The notes beneath the pieces are model-generated. The model was given only the letters and a program-made list of their open reading frames with translations, did no database searches and was not told where the DNA came from. A stretch of DNA of 64,000 nucleotides from Serinicoccus sediminis (GTDB lineage: Bacteria > Actinomycetota > Actinomycetes > Actinomycetales > Dermatophilaceae), in assembly GCF_004153545.1 (NCBI RefSeq), contig NZ_SDVA01000014.1, forward strand, positions 27,534 to 91,533, read 5' to 3'. The translations under genes and the position numbers were made by a program. Below are positions 51,501 through 59,611 of the stretch, piece by piece; within the stretch, counting starts at the first letter, position 1; each line of letters starts with the position of its first letter.

Positions 51501-54094
51501 CCCGGGACGAAGCAGCGGCGGCGACCGGGTTGGGGCATGCCGCTGCCCGGTATGTCGACGCGCTCACCTTCGTCGCCGAGCAGCGCCTCGGCGCTGCCGG
51601 GGTGGACCGGCTGGAGCGGGCGGCCGACCTGGTCCCGGAGCTGACCCAGTCCTCTGCATGGCCCACGCTGCGGGCCCACCTGATTCTGCTGTCCGCACAC
51701 GACGTCGACCCGGTCGCGGCCCTGCGGCAGGCGGCCGTGACGCGCGAGCTCGACACCGCTGCCGATCCCGCCGCCGTCCTCGGGTGGCGCCTGGACGACG
51801 GCGGGCTGCGCAACGCCGGCCCCGGTCCGCTGCCCTGGCTTCCCGGTATCCCGGCCTCGTTGGTGGCGGACCCGACCTGGTCGGACTATCTGATCCAACG
51901 GGCGGACCTGGTTTGTGCCCTCGCCGAGCAGGTCAGTCAGGAGTCACGGGACGCCGACACCCCGTCCTGGGCGCGCCAGGGCACGCAGCGCCCTGAGCCG
52001 GAGCTGCTCGCCCGGGTCCAGGTCTGGCGCGCCGCGAACCAGGTCGAGGACACCGACCTGCGGCCCACCGGGCCACGGCAGATCGCGAAGGCGCACGCGC
52101 TGCACCAGCAGGACCTGGACACCTGCCTGCGGATGGGTCGTCACCCGGCGATGGCCGAGTTCGGGCCCCTGATCACCGCGGCGTCCCCAGCCGCGCACCA
52201 GGACCGGTTCGCGCCGGTCCTGGCCGAGAGACTGGCCGGCCTGTCCCGTGCCGGGCTCGATGCGCCCGCGACCGTCCGGGCGGCGCTCAGCGACGGCCCG
52301 CTGCCGGACGACCACGCCTGCGCGGCGCTGTGGTGGCGGATCAACCGGTCCCTGTCCCCCGCGGTGGCAACCGAGATGGACACCCAGCACGCCCTGGCCA
52401 CGGACTGGCAGCGCCTGCTGGTCGACCACGTCGGCGCCGCCCGGGCCACCGCCATGCAGGACAGCCCGTGGTGGCCGGCGCTGGTCACCACCGTCGAGCA
52501 GGCCACCGCCCGGGGATGGCTGGTCACCGAGCTGCTCCACCAGGCCGCCGCGGACGGTGCCCGCGTCGACGACGCGCAAGCGATGACGTGGCGGATCTCG
52601 CTGCTGACCTCCACTCCCCCACCCGAGGACGACCACCACACCCTGCGGGAGGACCAGCCCCCCATGGACCTCTACGACCACCACGACCGCGACCAGGCAC
52701 CACCGGAGCACGCCCCCACCGACGTCGAGCTCCGGGACCACCTGGCCCAGGCTGCCCTGCCCGACGACGACCTGGTGCCGGCACCCGACCCCACCCCGCC
52801 CGGGTACCACTTCGAGGAGTCACCCGAGGTGGCGTTGGCGCTGCTGGCACGGATCCGCGACCTTGGGCCCGACCCGCTCGAGTACAGCGAGAGGGAACTG
52901 GCACACCAGTGGGACCGGGCCCAGGAACAGCAGGAGTCCCCGGTGCCGGTGGACCGGTTGGCCGCGGTCAACGAGATGGCACTGGACTACTACGAGTCCC
53001 GGCTCGTCGACGAGCACGGTTGGGCCCGGGACTACCTCGCCGACCGGTTCGGGCACGACATCGCCGGACACCCGCACATCCGCCCCGGCTACGCCCCCGC
53101 CGGGTGGACCCACCTGGTGGACCACCTGCGCGGCCGCGGCGTCACCGACCTCGAGCTGGAGACCAGCGGGCTGGCCTCCCGGACCCGCTCCGGCGACCTC
53201 ATCGACAGGTTCCGAGACCGTGCCGTCATGCCCGTCATGAACCAGGACCAGGTCCTCGGGTTCATCGGTCGCCGCAACCCCGCCCGCACCGACGAGGAGA
53301 AGGCCGGCCCCAAGTACCTCAACACCCCTTCGACGCCCCTGTTCCGCAAAGGCGACCGGCTGTACGGCACCCACCGGGCCCTGCTGGACGCCGGCGCCAT
53401 CCCGGTCCTGGTCGAAGGGCTCATGGACGCCCACGCCGTCACCCTCGCCACCCACGGGACCTGCGTCGGCGTCACCCCATTGGGCACCGCCATGACGGAG
53501 GCTCAGGCACGACAGCTCGCCGAGTACTCGGACCGCCCGCTCGTGGCCACGGACGGCGACCTCGCCGGGCAGTTGGCCGCCCACCGCGACTACTGGCTCC
53601 TGGCCCAGCACGGCGCCACACCGCAGCTGGTCACCCTCCCCGACGGGTCCGACCCCGCCGGCATCCTGGAGCGGCGCGGACCCGACGCACTCGTAGCCAC
53701 CCTGCGGGACAACCGCAGCCCGCTGAGCGACGCCCTTCTGGACGAACGCCTCACCCACCTCACCGGACCAGAAGCACTCGATGAGGCCGCCAGCGTCCTG
53801 GCCACCACCCCCTCTACCCGTTGGGACCACGGTGTGACCAGAATCGCCGCCGTCACCGGCACCGACACGGGCACCGTGCGGGGCGTGCTCGTCTCCCGTA
53901 TGCGCGCTTGGAACAAGAACCCACGCCACACTGCCGATGAGCAGATCGGGAGGCTGCGTCAGGTGCGGGAACGCAACGCAGAACAACGGTCCCTGACCAC
54001 CTCGGTACTTGCGCCTGCCCCGCTCATCCCGACCACCCACCGCGAAAGAGTCATCGTAAGCCCGCAATGTGGCGGTCCTGCGCGCCGTCGATAA
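48536..54094 (+). CDS. traA: MobF-family relaxase-helicase with C-terminal TOPRIM domain
   Basis: 1852-residue conjugative relaxase. Residues 1-380 are the TrwC relaxase domain: start MTIHKLTAGSGYDYL, SYYTERGETPGVW with candidate nicking Tyr, and the three-His metal site in FTHRDSR and DPDLHTHVAV. Residues 560-1000 are a RecD-like helicase with Walker A PAGAGKTTA about 602, VLIDEAGM and STVHTAQG. Residues 1480-1700 resemble a DnaG/TOPRIM primase (LVEGLMDAHAV, ATDGDLAG). Start ATG 48536 is chosen over GTG 48530 by the canonical N-terminus; neither has a good ribosome-binding site. No coupling protein or T4SS accompanies it. Confidence 0.9.
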   Translation: MTIHKLTAGSGYDYLTRQVARQDATEVGHAGLASYYTERGETPGVWMGSGMAGIIGLQAGDMVAAEHMQNLFGYGIQPLGVDAATRARRDSPDTDEAALARVMLMGRAYPVIEGDLGELRKKVAGRLDKINRAKGLPAGTAVDLDTRARVRTEVATEMFREAHGRDPLNERELAGLVARASRPSSTAVAGYDLAFSPVKSVSALWAVADQGTAARIELAHKAAVNDALAFIEQHAPYTRTGTGGARQVDVTGLVATAFTHRDSRAGDPDLHTHVAVANKVQTLDGKWLSIDGRVLFKATVTASETYNTALEQHLGTLGLRFEDRPSSDARTRPVREVVGVPAELNERWSSRRADIKARRDVLAQEFQARHGRPPTAVEAVKLAQQATLQTRQDKHAPRTLAEQRAQWATEARHVLGSQDRVDRMVADVLAQGPRRGWVHPGEEWVERHAGQMIGTLAERRGTWQVWHVRAEAQRLARSVDVPLEHAPGLVNELVHRALATHSIALAKPRDVTAVEPEVLRRRDGSSVYTVAGSQLFTSSAILQAEQFLLEAAGRTGGRVAPKASVGVALLELEANGIRLNPGQASLVRRMATSGSRLQLAIAPAGAGKTTAMAALTRAWQASGGTVLGLAPSAAAAGQLRDHIDTSTDTLAALTHHLDGGQSANGQALAAQITRGTMVLIDEAGMSDTLSLRTAVDYALTRGASVRLIGDDQQLAAIGAGGVLRDIEATHGSVRLTELMRFTDRAEGAASLALRQGDTAALGFYLDQQRVHVGDAGTMADRVFAGWRADTDAGRDSIMLAPTRDLVSHLNQRARAERLARAGEVPLRTRTLADGNDASPGDLIITRSNDRSLRISATDFVKNGDRWHVVGITDTGGLDVRHRDTGRHLSLPAAYVEASTELGYASTVHTAQGLSVDTMHGLISGQESRQQFYTMMTRGRAANHAYLEVVGDGDPHTLIQPRNTIPQTATDILEGILARDDAPRSVHTLARDEAAAATGLGHAAARYVDALTFVAEQRLGAAGVDRLERAADLVPELTQSSAWPTLRAHLILLSAHDVDPVAALRQAAVTRELDTAADPAAVLGWRLDDGGLRNAGPGPLPWLPGIPASLVADPTWSDYLIQRADLVCALAEQVSQESRDADTPSWARQGTQRPEPELLARVQVWRAANQVEDTDLRPTGPRQIAKAHALHQQDLDTCLRMGRHPAMAEFGPLITAASPAAHQDRFAPVLAERLAGLSRAGLDAPATVRAALSDGPLPDDHACAALWWRINRSLSPAVATEMDTQHALATDWQRLLVDHVGAARATAMQDSPWWPALVTTVEQATARGWLVTELLHQAAADGARVDDAQAMTWRISLLTSTPPPEDDHHTLREDQPPMDLYDHHDRDQAPPEHAPTDVELRDHLAQAALPDDDLVPAPDPTPPGYHFEESPEVALALLARIRDLGPDPLEYSERELAHQWDRAQEQQESPVPVDRLAAVNEMALDYYESRLVDEHGWARDYLADRFGHDIAGHPHIRPGYAPAGWTHLVDHLRGRGVTDLELETSGLASRTRSGDLIDRFRDRAVMPVMNQDQVLGFIGRRNPARTDEEKAGPKYLNTPSTPLFRKGDRLYGTHRALLDAGAIPVLVEGLMDAHAVTLATHGTCVGVTPLGTAMTEAQARQLAEYSDRPLVATDGDLAGQLAAHRDYWLLAQHGATPQLVTLPDGSDPAGILERRGPDALVATLRDNRSPLSDALLDERLTHLTGPEALDEAASVLATTPSTRWDHGVTRIAAVTGTDTGTVRGVLVSRMRAWNKNPRHTADEQIGRLRQVRERNAEQRSLTTSVLAPAPLIPTTHRERVIVSPQCGGPARRR

Positions 54095-54172
54095 CGTTCG
54101 TACCCTCTTGGCCTGGGCCGATGTCGTTGAGGCGGCTGATCCACGCATACATCCTCTGATTGTTCTGTTCCC

Positions 54173-55279
54173 TCATGGGGTTCGGAGGATGCGGACGGGG
54201 TCTCGGGTGGCGGCGTAAAGGGCGGGGGGTATGGCGGCGGTGGTCGCGGCGATGAGGGCGAGGGTGGCGGTGCCGGTGGTGAAGTCGGCTGGGGGGATGG
54301 TGTCCTGGCCGAGGCGGGCGGCCAGGGCCAGGCCTGCTGCGACTCCGAGGGCGGCGCCGAGGATGGCGGGGGCGAGGGTGCGTCCGATGACGAGGGTGAT
54401 GATGGTGGCCCTGGTGGCGCCCAGGGCGCGGCGGCGGCCGAGGTCCTTGCGGCGGACGAGGACGTCGGCCAGGACGACGATCGCCACGAGCAGGGCGCCG
54501 CCGCCGAGCACCCCGAGCAGTAGGGTCGCGCCGAACGCGGCGAGGTCACCGGTGACCTGGGCCTGCAGGTCGGCCAACGAGACGGGGGAGGTGATGGTGA
54601 CCGCGTCCGGGGTGGGCGGCTCGACCAGCGCCAGGACACTGGCTTGAGTGGTCTGCGCGGCCGCGGCGTCGGTCAGCACCACCTGCAGGGTGTCTACCGG
54701 TTGGTCGGCGGGCGCGACGTACAGCACCCCCGCGGCGTAGTCACCGAACGGGTCCCGGGGGGTGAACGTCCCGACGACCGACCAGTCGTCGACCTCGCTG
54801 GTCGAGGCCAACGCGACCCACCCGAACGGGTCGGCCATCCCGAGCTGTGTCATCGCGGTGTCGGTGACGATAGCCTCCCCCGGGCCGGGCCACCGCCCGG
54901 CCTGCAGGTCGGCGACCGCGGCCAGGTCACCGTGCACACCCCACGCGGGCACCCGGGTCCCGCCTTGCCCGATGACTCCGTTGACGACATCGACCGGGAT
55001 CAGGGTCCCCACCCCACGCTCGACCGTCGACAGGGTGCTCGCCTGGTCCACCACCGTCGGCGGCAGCAGACCCTCACCGCGGGCGTCCGCGACGGCCAGG
55101 ACCCGCGACCCGGCCTCGTCCAACCGGTCGGTGAGCTGTTGCTCCGCGGCGGCGGTGCGGCCCACGGTCGCGATCGTCGCTGCGCACATCACCGCGACCA
55201 GCAACCCGACCAGTGCCGAGGGGACCTTGGACGCCCACGCCGTCGCGGCCGCCTCCCGCACCACCAGCACCCACCTCAC
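54173..55279 (-). CDS. ABC transporter permease, FtsX/MacB-like
   Basis: 368 residues. One N-terminal helix (about 20-42), a 210-residue extracytoplasmic domain and three C-terminal helices (FGATLLLGVLGGGALLVAIV onwards) with the FtsX-type motif RRRALGATRATIITLVI. Overlaps the ATPase gene by four bases. With the ATPase and membrane fusion protein it forms a MacB-type tripartite exporter, as used for peptides or lipoproteins. Confidence 0.85.
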   Translation of the reverse strand: MRWVLVVREAAATAWASKVPSALVGLLVAVMCAATIATVGRTAAAEQQLTDRLDEAGSRVLAVADARGEGLLPPTVVDQASTLSTVERGVGTLIPVDVVNGVIGQGGTRVPAWGVHGDLAAVADLQAGRWPGPGEAIVTDTAMTQLGMADPFGWVALASTSEVDDWSVVGTFTPRDPFGDYAAGVLYVAPADQPVDTLQVVLTDAAAAQTTQASVLALVEPPTPDAVTITSPVSLADLQAQVTGDLAAFGATLLLGVLGGGALLVAIVVLADVLVRRKDLGRRRALGATRATIITLVIGRTLAPAILGAALGVAAGLALAARLGQDTIPPADFTTGTATLALIAATTAAIPPALYAATRDPVRILRTP

Positions 55280-55977
55280 AGCGCCAGCACCTCATCCGCG
55301 TGGTCCAGCACGAACGGGTCGTGCGTGGCGATCACCACCGTCCGCCCCCCCGACCCACCCGCTGGCGGCGCATCGCCCGCGCCGTTCCCTGAATGGTCTG
55401 CCGCTTTGTCGCGGCCGCCGGCGGCTGCGGACAACGCGGCCAGCACCCCGGCGGCGTTGTCCCGGTCCAGGTTGCCGGTCGGCTCGTCAGCCAGCACGAC
55501 GACCGGGTCGGTCACCAGTGCCCGGCACACCGCGACCCGTTGCGCCTGGCCACCGCTGATCTCTCCCGGCCGGTGTCCCGCCCGCGCCTTAACCCCCATC
55601 TGCTCGAGCAACTCTGACCCGCTGGCCCGGGCATCGCGCAGCCGCCACCCGGCATACAGCGCCGGCTCGATGACCGAGTCCAGCACGGTCCGGGTCGGGT
55701 CCAACGCCGCGTCCTGGAACACGAACCCGATGCGGTGCGCCCGCACCCGTGCCCGCGCCGCGTCCGGCGCGGCCGAGACCGCCTCGCCCTCCAGCAGCAC
55801 CCGCCCCTGCGACGGGGTCAACATCAGGCCCAGCACGTACAGCAACGTCGACTTGCCCCGCCCCGACGGTCCCGTCACGGCCGTCACCACCCCTGGGGTG
55901 AACACGTGGGACAACCCCCCGAACAGCTCCTCAGCACCTTTCGCGTACGCGAACGACACACCCTCCAGGGCCAGCAC
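55276..55977 (-). CDS. ABC transporter ATP-binding protein (LolD/MacB-like)
   Basis: 233-residue ATPase. Walker A GPSGRGKST about 36-44, signature SGGQAQRVAV about 140, Walker B VVVLADEP, D-loop GNLDRD and switch His in VIATHDP. A Gly/Ala/Asp-rich insertion (about 185-212) precedes the H-loop. It is one of the L_ocin_972/MacB-like exporter ATPases by appearance; exact subfamily not certain. Confidence 0.92.
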   Translation of the reverse strand: MLALEGVSFAYAKGAEELFGGLSHVFTPGVVTAVTGPSGRGKSTLLYVLGLMLTPSQGRVLLEGEAVSAAPDAARARVRAHRIGFVFQDAALDPTRTVLDSVIEPALYAGWRLRDARASGSELLEQMGVKARAGHRPGEISGGQAQRVAVCRALVTDPVVVLADEPTGNLDRDNAAGVLAALSAAAGGRDKAADHSGNGAGDAPPAGGSGGRTVVIATHDPFVLDHADEVLAL

Positions 55978-55980
55978 AGC

Positions 55981-57093
55981 TCACCCTCCCCCGGTCTCAT
56001 CGCCACCATCACGTGGTACCTGCGCTGGGTCCCCGGCCACCAGCACCCGCAACCCCTCCTCGAGCCCTGCACCTTCGACGACCGCGATTCCCTGCCCCGA
56101 GCCGGCCACCACCACCTCAACCTGCCCGTCCTCGGTCACCACGAACGCGCTGCCATCCGCGCGGGTCCGTACCGCTGCCGCCGGGACGCTCAACCCCTCC
56201 ACCCGGGGCACCACCACGACCTCAGAGCGCACCGTCACCTGCTCATCCCCCGGCAGCGCCCCGCAGTCTTCTCCGCAGACCGGCCCACCGCCCGGAGCGG
56301 TCAGCTCGAACACCGTCGACCCCGACTCGTCCACACTCGACCCGGCGATCACCCCCGTCCACTGCTGGTCCTGAAAGCTCATCTCCACCGTCGCCTCGGC
56401 CGGGATCAACCGGGCCTGCTCGGCGGTCACCACCAGCACGAAGTCCCGCTCCCCCGTCGGCGCCAGCACCGCATCCTCACCGCCCGACACCTGTGCCCCC
56501 ACCCTGATCGCCTCACCGACCGTGACCGTGGCCGGCAGCTCCGGCACCGCGACCAGTTCCCCCAGACCCACCACCCCAGACTCCGGCAGTCCCTGCTCCT
56601 CCTGCCACGCCTCTACCGCATCCTCAGTCGCCTGACCGAAGTCACCATCGGCCTCACCGTCCAGATGCCCCCCGGCGATGAGCAGCTCCTGCAACGCGAC
56701 CACGTCCTCACCGCGCACACCCCGGGACAGCTCCCGCCAGAACGGTTCTCCCGCCTGCACGACCCGCACCGGTGTCCGCCCCACCGTGTACACCACACCA
56801 CCGGAATCCACCCGGCCCGGCGACGTCGAGGTCACCACCCCCGACAACCCGTTCACCGCCACCACCCCCACCGGTTGGCGCACCGTGGTCGACAGCGGCA
56901 GCGACCGCCCCACCGACCCCTGGACTACCTCACCCCACACCACCTCACCGGCCGGCGAGCTCGACTCGCCCACCGAGCTGTCCGGCAACGTCGCCCGCGA
57001 CGCCCACCACCCCGCGCCACCCACCAGCACACACAGCACGACCACCAGGACCACACCCCATGCGCGCCGACCGATGCCCCCATTCCTCACCAT
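55981..57093 (-). CDS. Membrane fusion-like protein with peptidoglycan-binding domain
   Basis: 370 residues. An N-terminal membrane anchor (about 12-34) precedes HlyD-like beta regions interrupted by a PG_binding_1 domain (about 118-170: SRGVRGEDVVALQELLIAGG, DGDFGQATEDAVEAW). The remaining part resembles MacA-type adaptor domains (VPAAAVRTRADGSAFVV). This three-gene set (adaptor, ATPase, permease, read leftward) is common in actinobacteria. The peptidoglycan domain suits export across the wall of a Gram-positive cell. Confidence 0.85.
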   Translation of the reverse strand: MVRNGGIGRRAWGVVLVVVLCVLVGGAGWWASRATLPDSSVGESSSPAGEVVWGEVVQGSVGRSLPLSTTVRQPVGVVAVNGLSGVVTSTSPGRVDSGGVVYTVGRTPVRVVQAGEPFWRELSRGVRGEDVVALQELLIAGGHLDGEADGDFGQATEDAVEAWQEEQGLPESGVVGLGELVAVPELPATVTVGEAIRVGAQVSGGEDAVLAPTGERDFVLVVTAEQARLIPAEATVEMSFQDQQWTGVIAGSSVDESGSTVFELTAPGGGPVCGEDCGALPGDEQVTVRSEVVVVPRVEGLSVPAAAVRTRADGSAFVVTEDGQVEVVVAGSGQGIAVVEGAGLEEGLRVLVAGDPAQVPRDGGDETGGG

Positions 57094-57130
57094 CCACGGA
57101 TCCTCTCACCTCTGGCTTACTCCGAGCGGC

Positions 57131-57259
57131 TCCAACACGAGCAACGGCCCCACCGAAGCCGTCAACAGACGCCTTGGGCACCTCCGCGGCCTCGCCCTCA
57201 AATGTCGCAACCTCGCCCACGAGGTTACAAGCGCTCCCCGTGGCTGGCCGGTTCAGACC
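57131..57259 (+). pseudogene. C-terminal fragment of an ISL3-family transposase
   Basis: About 40 codons on the plus strand read TSNGPTEAVNRRLGHLRGLA and CRNLAHEV, the conserved SNGPTEAVNxRL...LRG.A.GFRNL end of ISL3 transposases. No other part of the transposase is attached. It lies in the gap upstream of the exporter operon and opposite in direction to the ISL3 remnant at 58.8 kb. Confidence 0.6.
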
Positions 57260-57792
57260 ACGGCTATGTCTTGCTTTGTCGTAAGCACTCTGGCGGTGTT
57301 CACGAGGCTGTCTATGCGGCTGACTGGAGCGGTCCCACGTTTTCCCCTGGATCTCCTTGCGCGAACCCGCTAGCTCGTTCAAGGGTGACCTCTTTGAGAC
57401 GTCGAACCGCTCCCGCAGCAAGAGCGACTTGCCGCGCTGATCCACTACAAGGAGTCAACTGGAGTCGAGGTGCGAAGTGGCGGCAGACTGGCCTGGTAGC
57501 CGTAAGAGCCTACTACTCTTGGTCATAGAACGGAACGGTCATTCATCTCCACGTCACGTCGCAGGTGCCTGTCTGTCAATCATTATGCGCACACGTCGTC
57601 CCACCGCCCCGACTAACCTGACTGACTCGAAGCTTGGTCGAGGAGGCGACGGCGTAGCCAGTCTTACCCACACGCCGGGCGCCTCCACTGAGCAAGGCAG
57701 ATAAGACGCGCCAAGATCAATGAACCCGCCACGAAATTAAACCAGCGTATTAACAGCTGCAATGGCTAGATTCGAACGTGCGCGAGATCCAC
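57260..57792. other. AT-richer gap between exporter and lipoprotein genes
   Basis: No gene recognised. The base composition falls noticeably compared with neighbouring regions, particularly over 57700-57790. It follows the ISL3 fragment and is probably junction debris plus upstream regulatory sequence of the exporter operon. Confidence 0.4.
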
Positions 57793-58347
57793 CTAGTTCT
57801 CGAACACTTGCTCCAGAGGCGGCTGAGGGCACGTCTCCAACGCTTCCATTACGCCATCCTGTCCAAGACCGGTATACGGATCCCACGGCGGCGATCCACC
57901 TCCACCAAGGCTGGCCAAGTACGTTTCAACGTACACCTCAGAGCTTGGAGGTTCGGTGGTGTCAAAACCATTCTCACGTAGGCAGTCGACGACTCCCAAC
58001 TGCAGCTCGTAGTATTCTGAAAGCTCCCCTCGTGTTGGCGGCGGCGGCATTGGCGGATGCCCCCCAACGACTCCATCACACGTTTCGAACGCGCTTTGAG
58101 CTGCGTTAGCAATTTGGTCTGTATCTCTCCCAGCGGGCTCAATACCGTCTCCCGTTTCCATTACTCGCATCGGCACGCCCTGTTCGGTCATGCACTTCGC
58201 CATATCGGTGTAGTAAATGCGAAGACTGCCCGCGAACTCTGCGTAAGCATGCTCGTTGGAGAGATTCTCATCTTGCTGCGTGCAACCCCCGAGTGCAAGC
58301 GCAATTACAACCGCTGAGAACCGAAGAGCGCGCCTTTTTTCAAGCAT
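57793..58347 (-). CDS. Lipoprotein with paired Cys-x-x-x-G motifs, paralogue 1
   Basis: 184 residues. ATG 58347 begins a signal peptide with the lipobox ALGGC about residue 22. The mature part holds two similar motifs, MAKCMTEQGVP and VVDCLRENGFDTTEPPS, plus two further cysteines, so disulfides are likely. It resembles the lipoprotein at 59612-60298, which has GECLQERGWP and VPCVAEFGFTVSTPPS. Function unknown; the pair may be immunity or accessory factors for the secreted peptide or exporter (inference). The region is AT-rich for this genome. Confidence 0.7.
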   Translation of the reverse strand: MLEKRRALRFSAVVIALALGGCTQQDENLSNEHAYAEFAGSLRIYYTDMAKCMTEQGVPMRVMETGDGIEPAGRDTDQIANAAQSAFETCDGVVGGHPPMPPPPTRGELSEYYELQLGVVDCLRENGFDTTEPPSSEVYVETYLASLGGGGSPPWDPYTGLGQDGVMEALETCPQPPLEQVFEN

Positions 58348-58385
58348 CTTCTCGGCACTGGCAGACGCGCGGTCTGATCCAACCC

Positions 58386-58739
58386 TCAGACACTGCGGCA
58401 AGTTCCATAGGTGTTCGTTTCGTTGACAAGAGAATAATACTGTTCGTTCACCTCAACTTTCCAGGTACCACCAGGTCCATAATACCCTCTGGTCGTCCAG
58501 CCGGTAGAGGAATAGAAACGGTAGGTTCCCCCAGGAGACTTGTGCCCGATCTGGCCATAGGTGTTGCCTATAGAATACGGAACGCGAGGACTGCAGTAAC
58601 TTGCGGTGGTTGTGCCGTGCTCGCTCTTGCTCAAAGTATCCGCTTGGGCAGGTGTCGCCAAGACGGATAGACCCAACAGTAATGCAGCTGCGGACGTAGC
58701 AGTCGCGGCGGTTCGAGTGAATCGGTTGTTTCTAATCAT
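58386..58739 (-). CDS. Small secreted peptide, candidate bacteriocin-like cargo
   Basis: 117 residues with a clear Sec signal peptide (1-33, cleavage after ATPAQA). The mature peptide of about 84 residues is rich in Gly, Tyr, Ser and Thr (IGNTYGQIGHKSPGGTYRFY, YYGPGGTWKVEVNEQYY), has only two cysteines (SYCSP near the start and GTCRSV at the end) and could be closed by one disulfide. Its overall look is that of lactococcin-972-like or other secreted antibacterial peptides, but I cannot assign the family. It is the gene of lowest GC here and neighbours an MFP/ABC exporter and two lipoproteins. Confidence 0.65.
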   Translation of the reverse strand: MIRNNRFTRTAATATSAAALLLGLSVLATPAQADTLSKSEHGTTTASYCSPRVPYSIGNTYGQIGHKSPGGTYRFYSSTGWTTRGYYGPGGTWKVEVNEQYYSLVNETNTYGTCRSV

Positions 58740-58813
58740 GTGCTATTGAAGACACGATAGGCTTGCGACGTCAAGGAGTCGCCGGTTGATTTGACCGAAT
58801 CTTTACCGGCTCT

Positions 58814-59570
58814 TCACAGATGAGGGTGTAGAGGGGGCGGGCGCGTCGGTCCGGGGGCGGTAGGTGTCGAGGTCTTTCGATGATGGAGGTTCCTAATCTC
58901 GATGCGGCCAGCGGACCGGTCGGCGTTGCGGTAGGCGGTAATCATCCGTCGGTAGACGCCCCAGGTGACCTCGACCTGCACGTGCTGCTCGTTCGCGAAC
59001 AGTTTGTCGAGGCGCTGCTGCTGGCGGTCGACAAGCAGTTCGGCGCCGGCGTGCAGCGTCCGCCCCGCGGAGTACAGCGGGTCGCCCTTGCGGCCGCGGT
59101 GACCGTGCAGGTCCTGCTGGACCCGGCGACGGCCCTCATTCCAGGCCCCGCCGGCCAGGCGGACCACGTGGAAGGGATCCATCAACGACACCGCGCCGGG
59201 TAGCTCTTCGGTGGTGGCGGTCTCAAGCCCGGCGAAGCCGTCCATCGCGACGACTTCGATGCCGTCGCGCCAAGCCTGGTCTCGTTCGGCGAGCCAGTCG
59301 CCGAACACCTTCTTGGAGCGTCCGTCGAGCATCGCGAGCAGCCGGGAGGGGCCGGTGCCGTCGCGGACCGGGGCGAGGACGATCATCACGTTGGCGTACT
59401 TGTCTGTGCCGCCACACTTGCTCGTCAACCCGACGGCGCGGTGGTGGTCTCCGAGGCTGGCGTGCACGAGGCAAGGAACGCAGGGACGATCGCGATCCCG
59501 GTGATCTTGACCACCAAGCGTGACCCGGCGGCGGTCCCCACACCACCTGTAGGAATCTTCCGCCAGCTCA
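58814..59570 (-). pseudogene. ISL3-family transposase, frameshifted and truncated
   Basis: The central DDE region is readable: KYANVMIVLAPVRDGTGPSR, IEVVAMDGFAGLETAT (second Asp) and VSLMDPFHVVRLAGGAWNEG (DPFH motif). The first catalytic block VDEQVWRH lies in another frame near 59410-59440, so there is a frameshift, and the C-terminal SNGPTEAVN block is missing. GGCTCTTC at 58808 resembles an ISL3 terminus. Inactive. Confidence 0.75.
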
Positions 59571-59611
59571 TTCACCGATCTTGTCACAGACCAGCACTGG
59601 CCTCGTGTCGA

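Noticed and set aside
58386..58739. Firm assignment of the secreted peptide to the lactococcin 972 family
   Set aside because: Length, composition and neighbourhood are similar, but I could not align the conserved pattern of that family with confidence. Left as a bacteriocin-like candidate.
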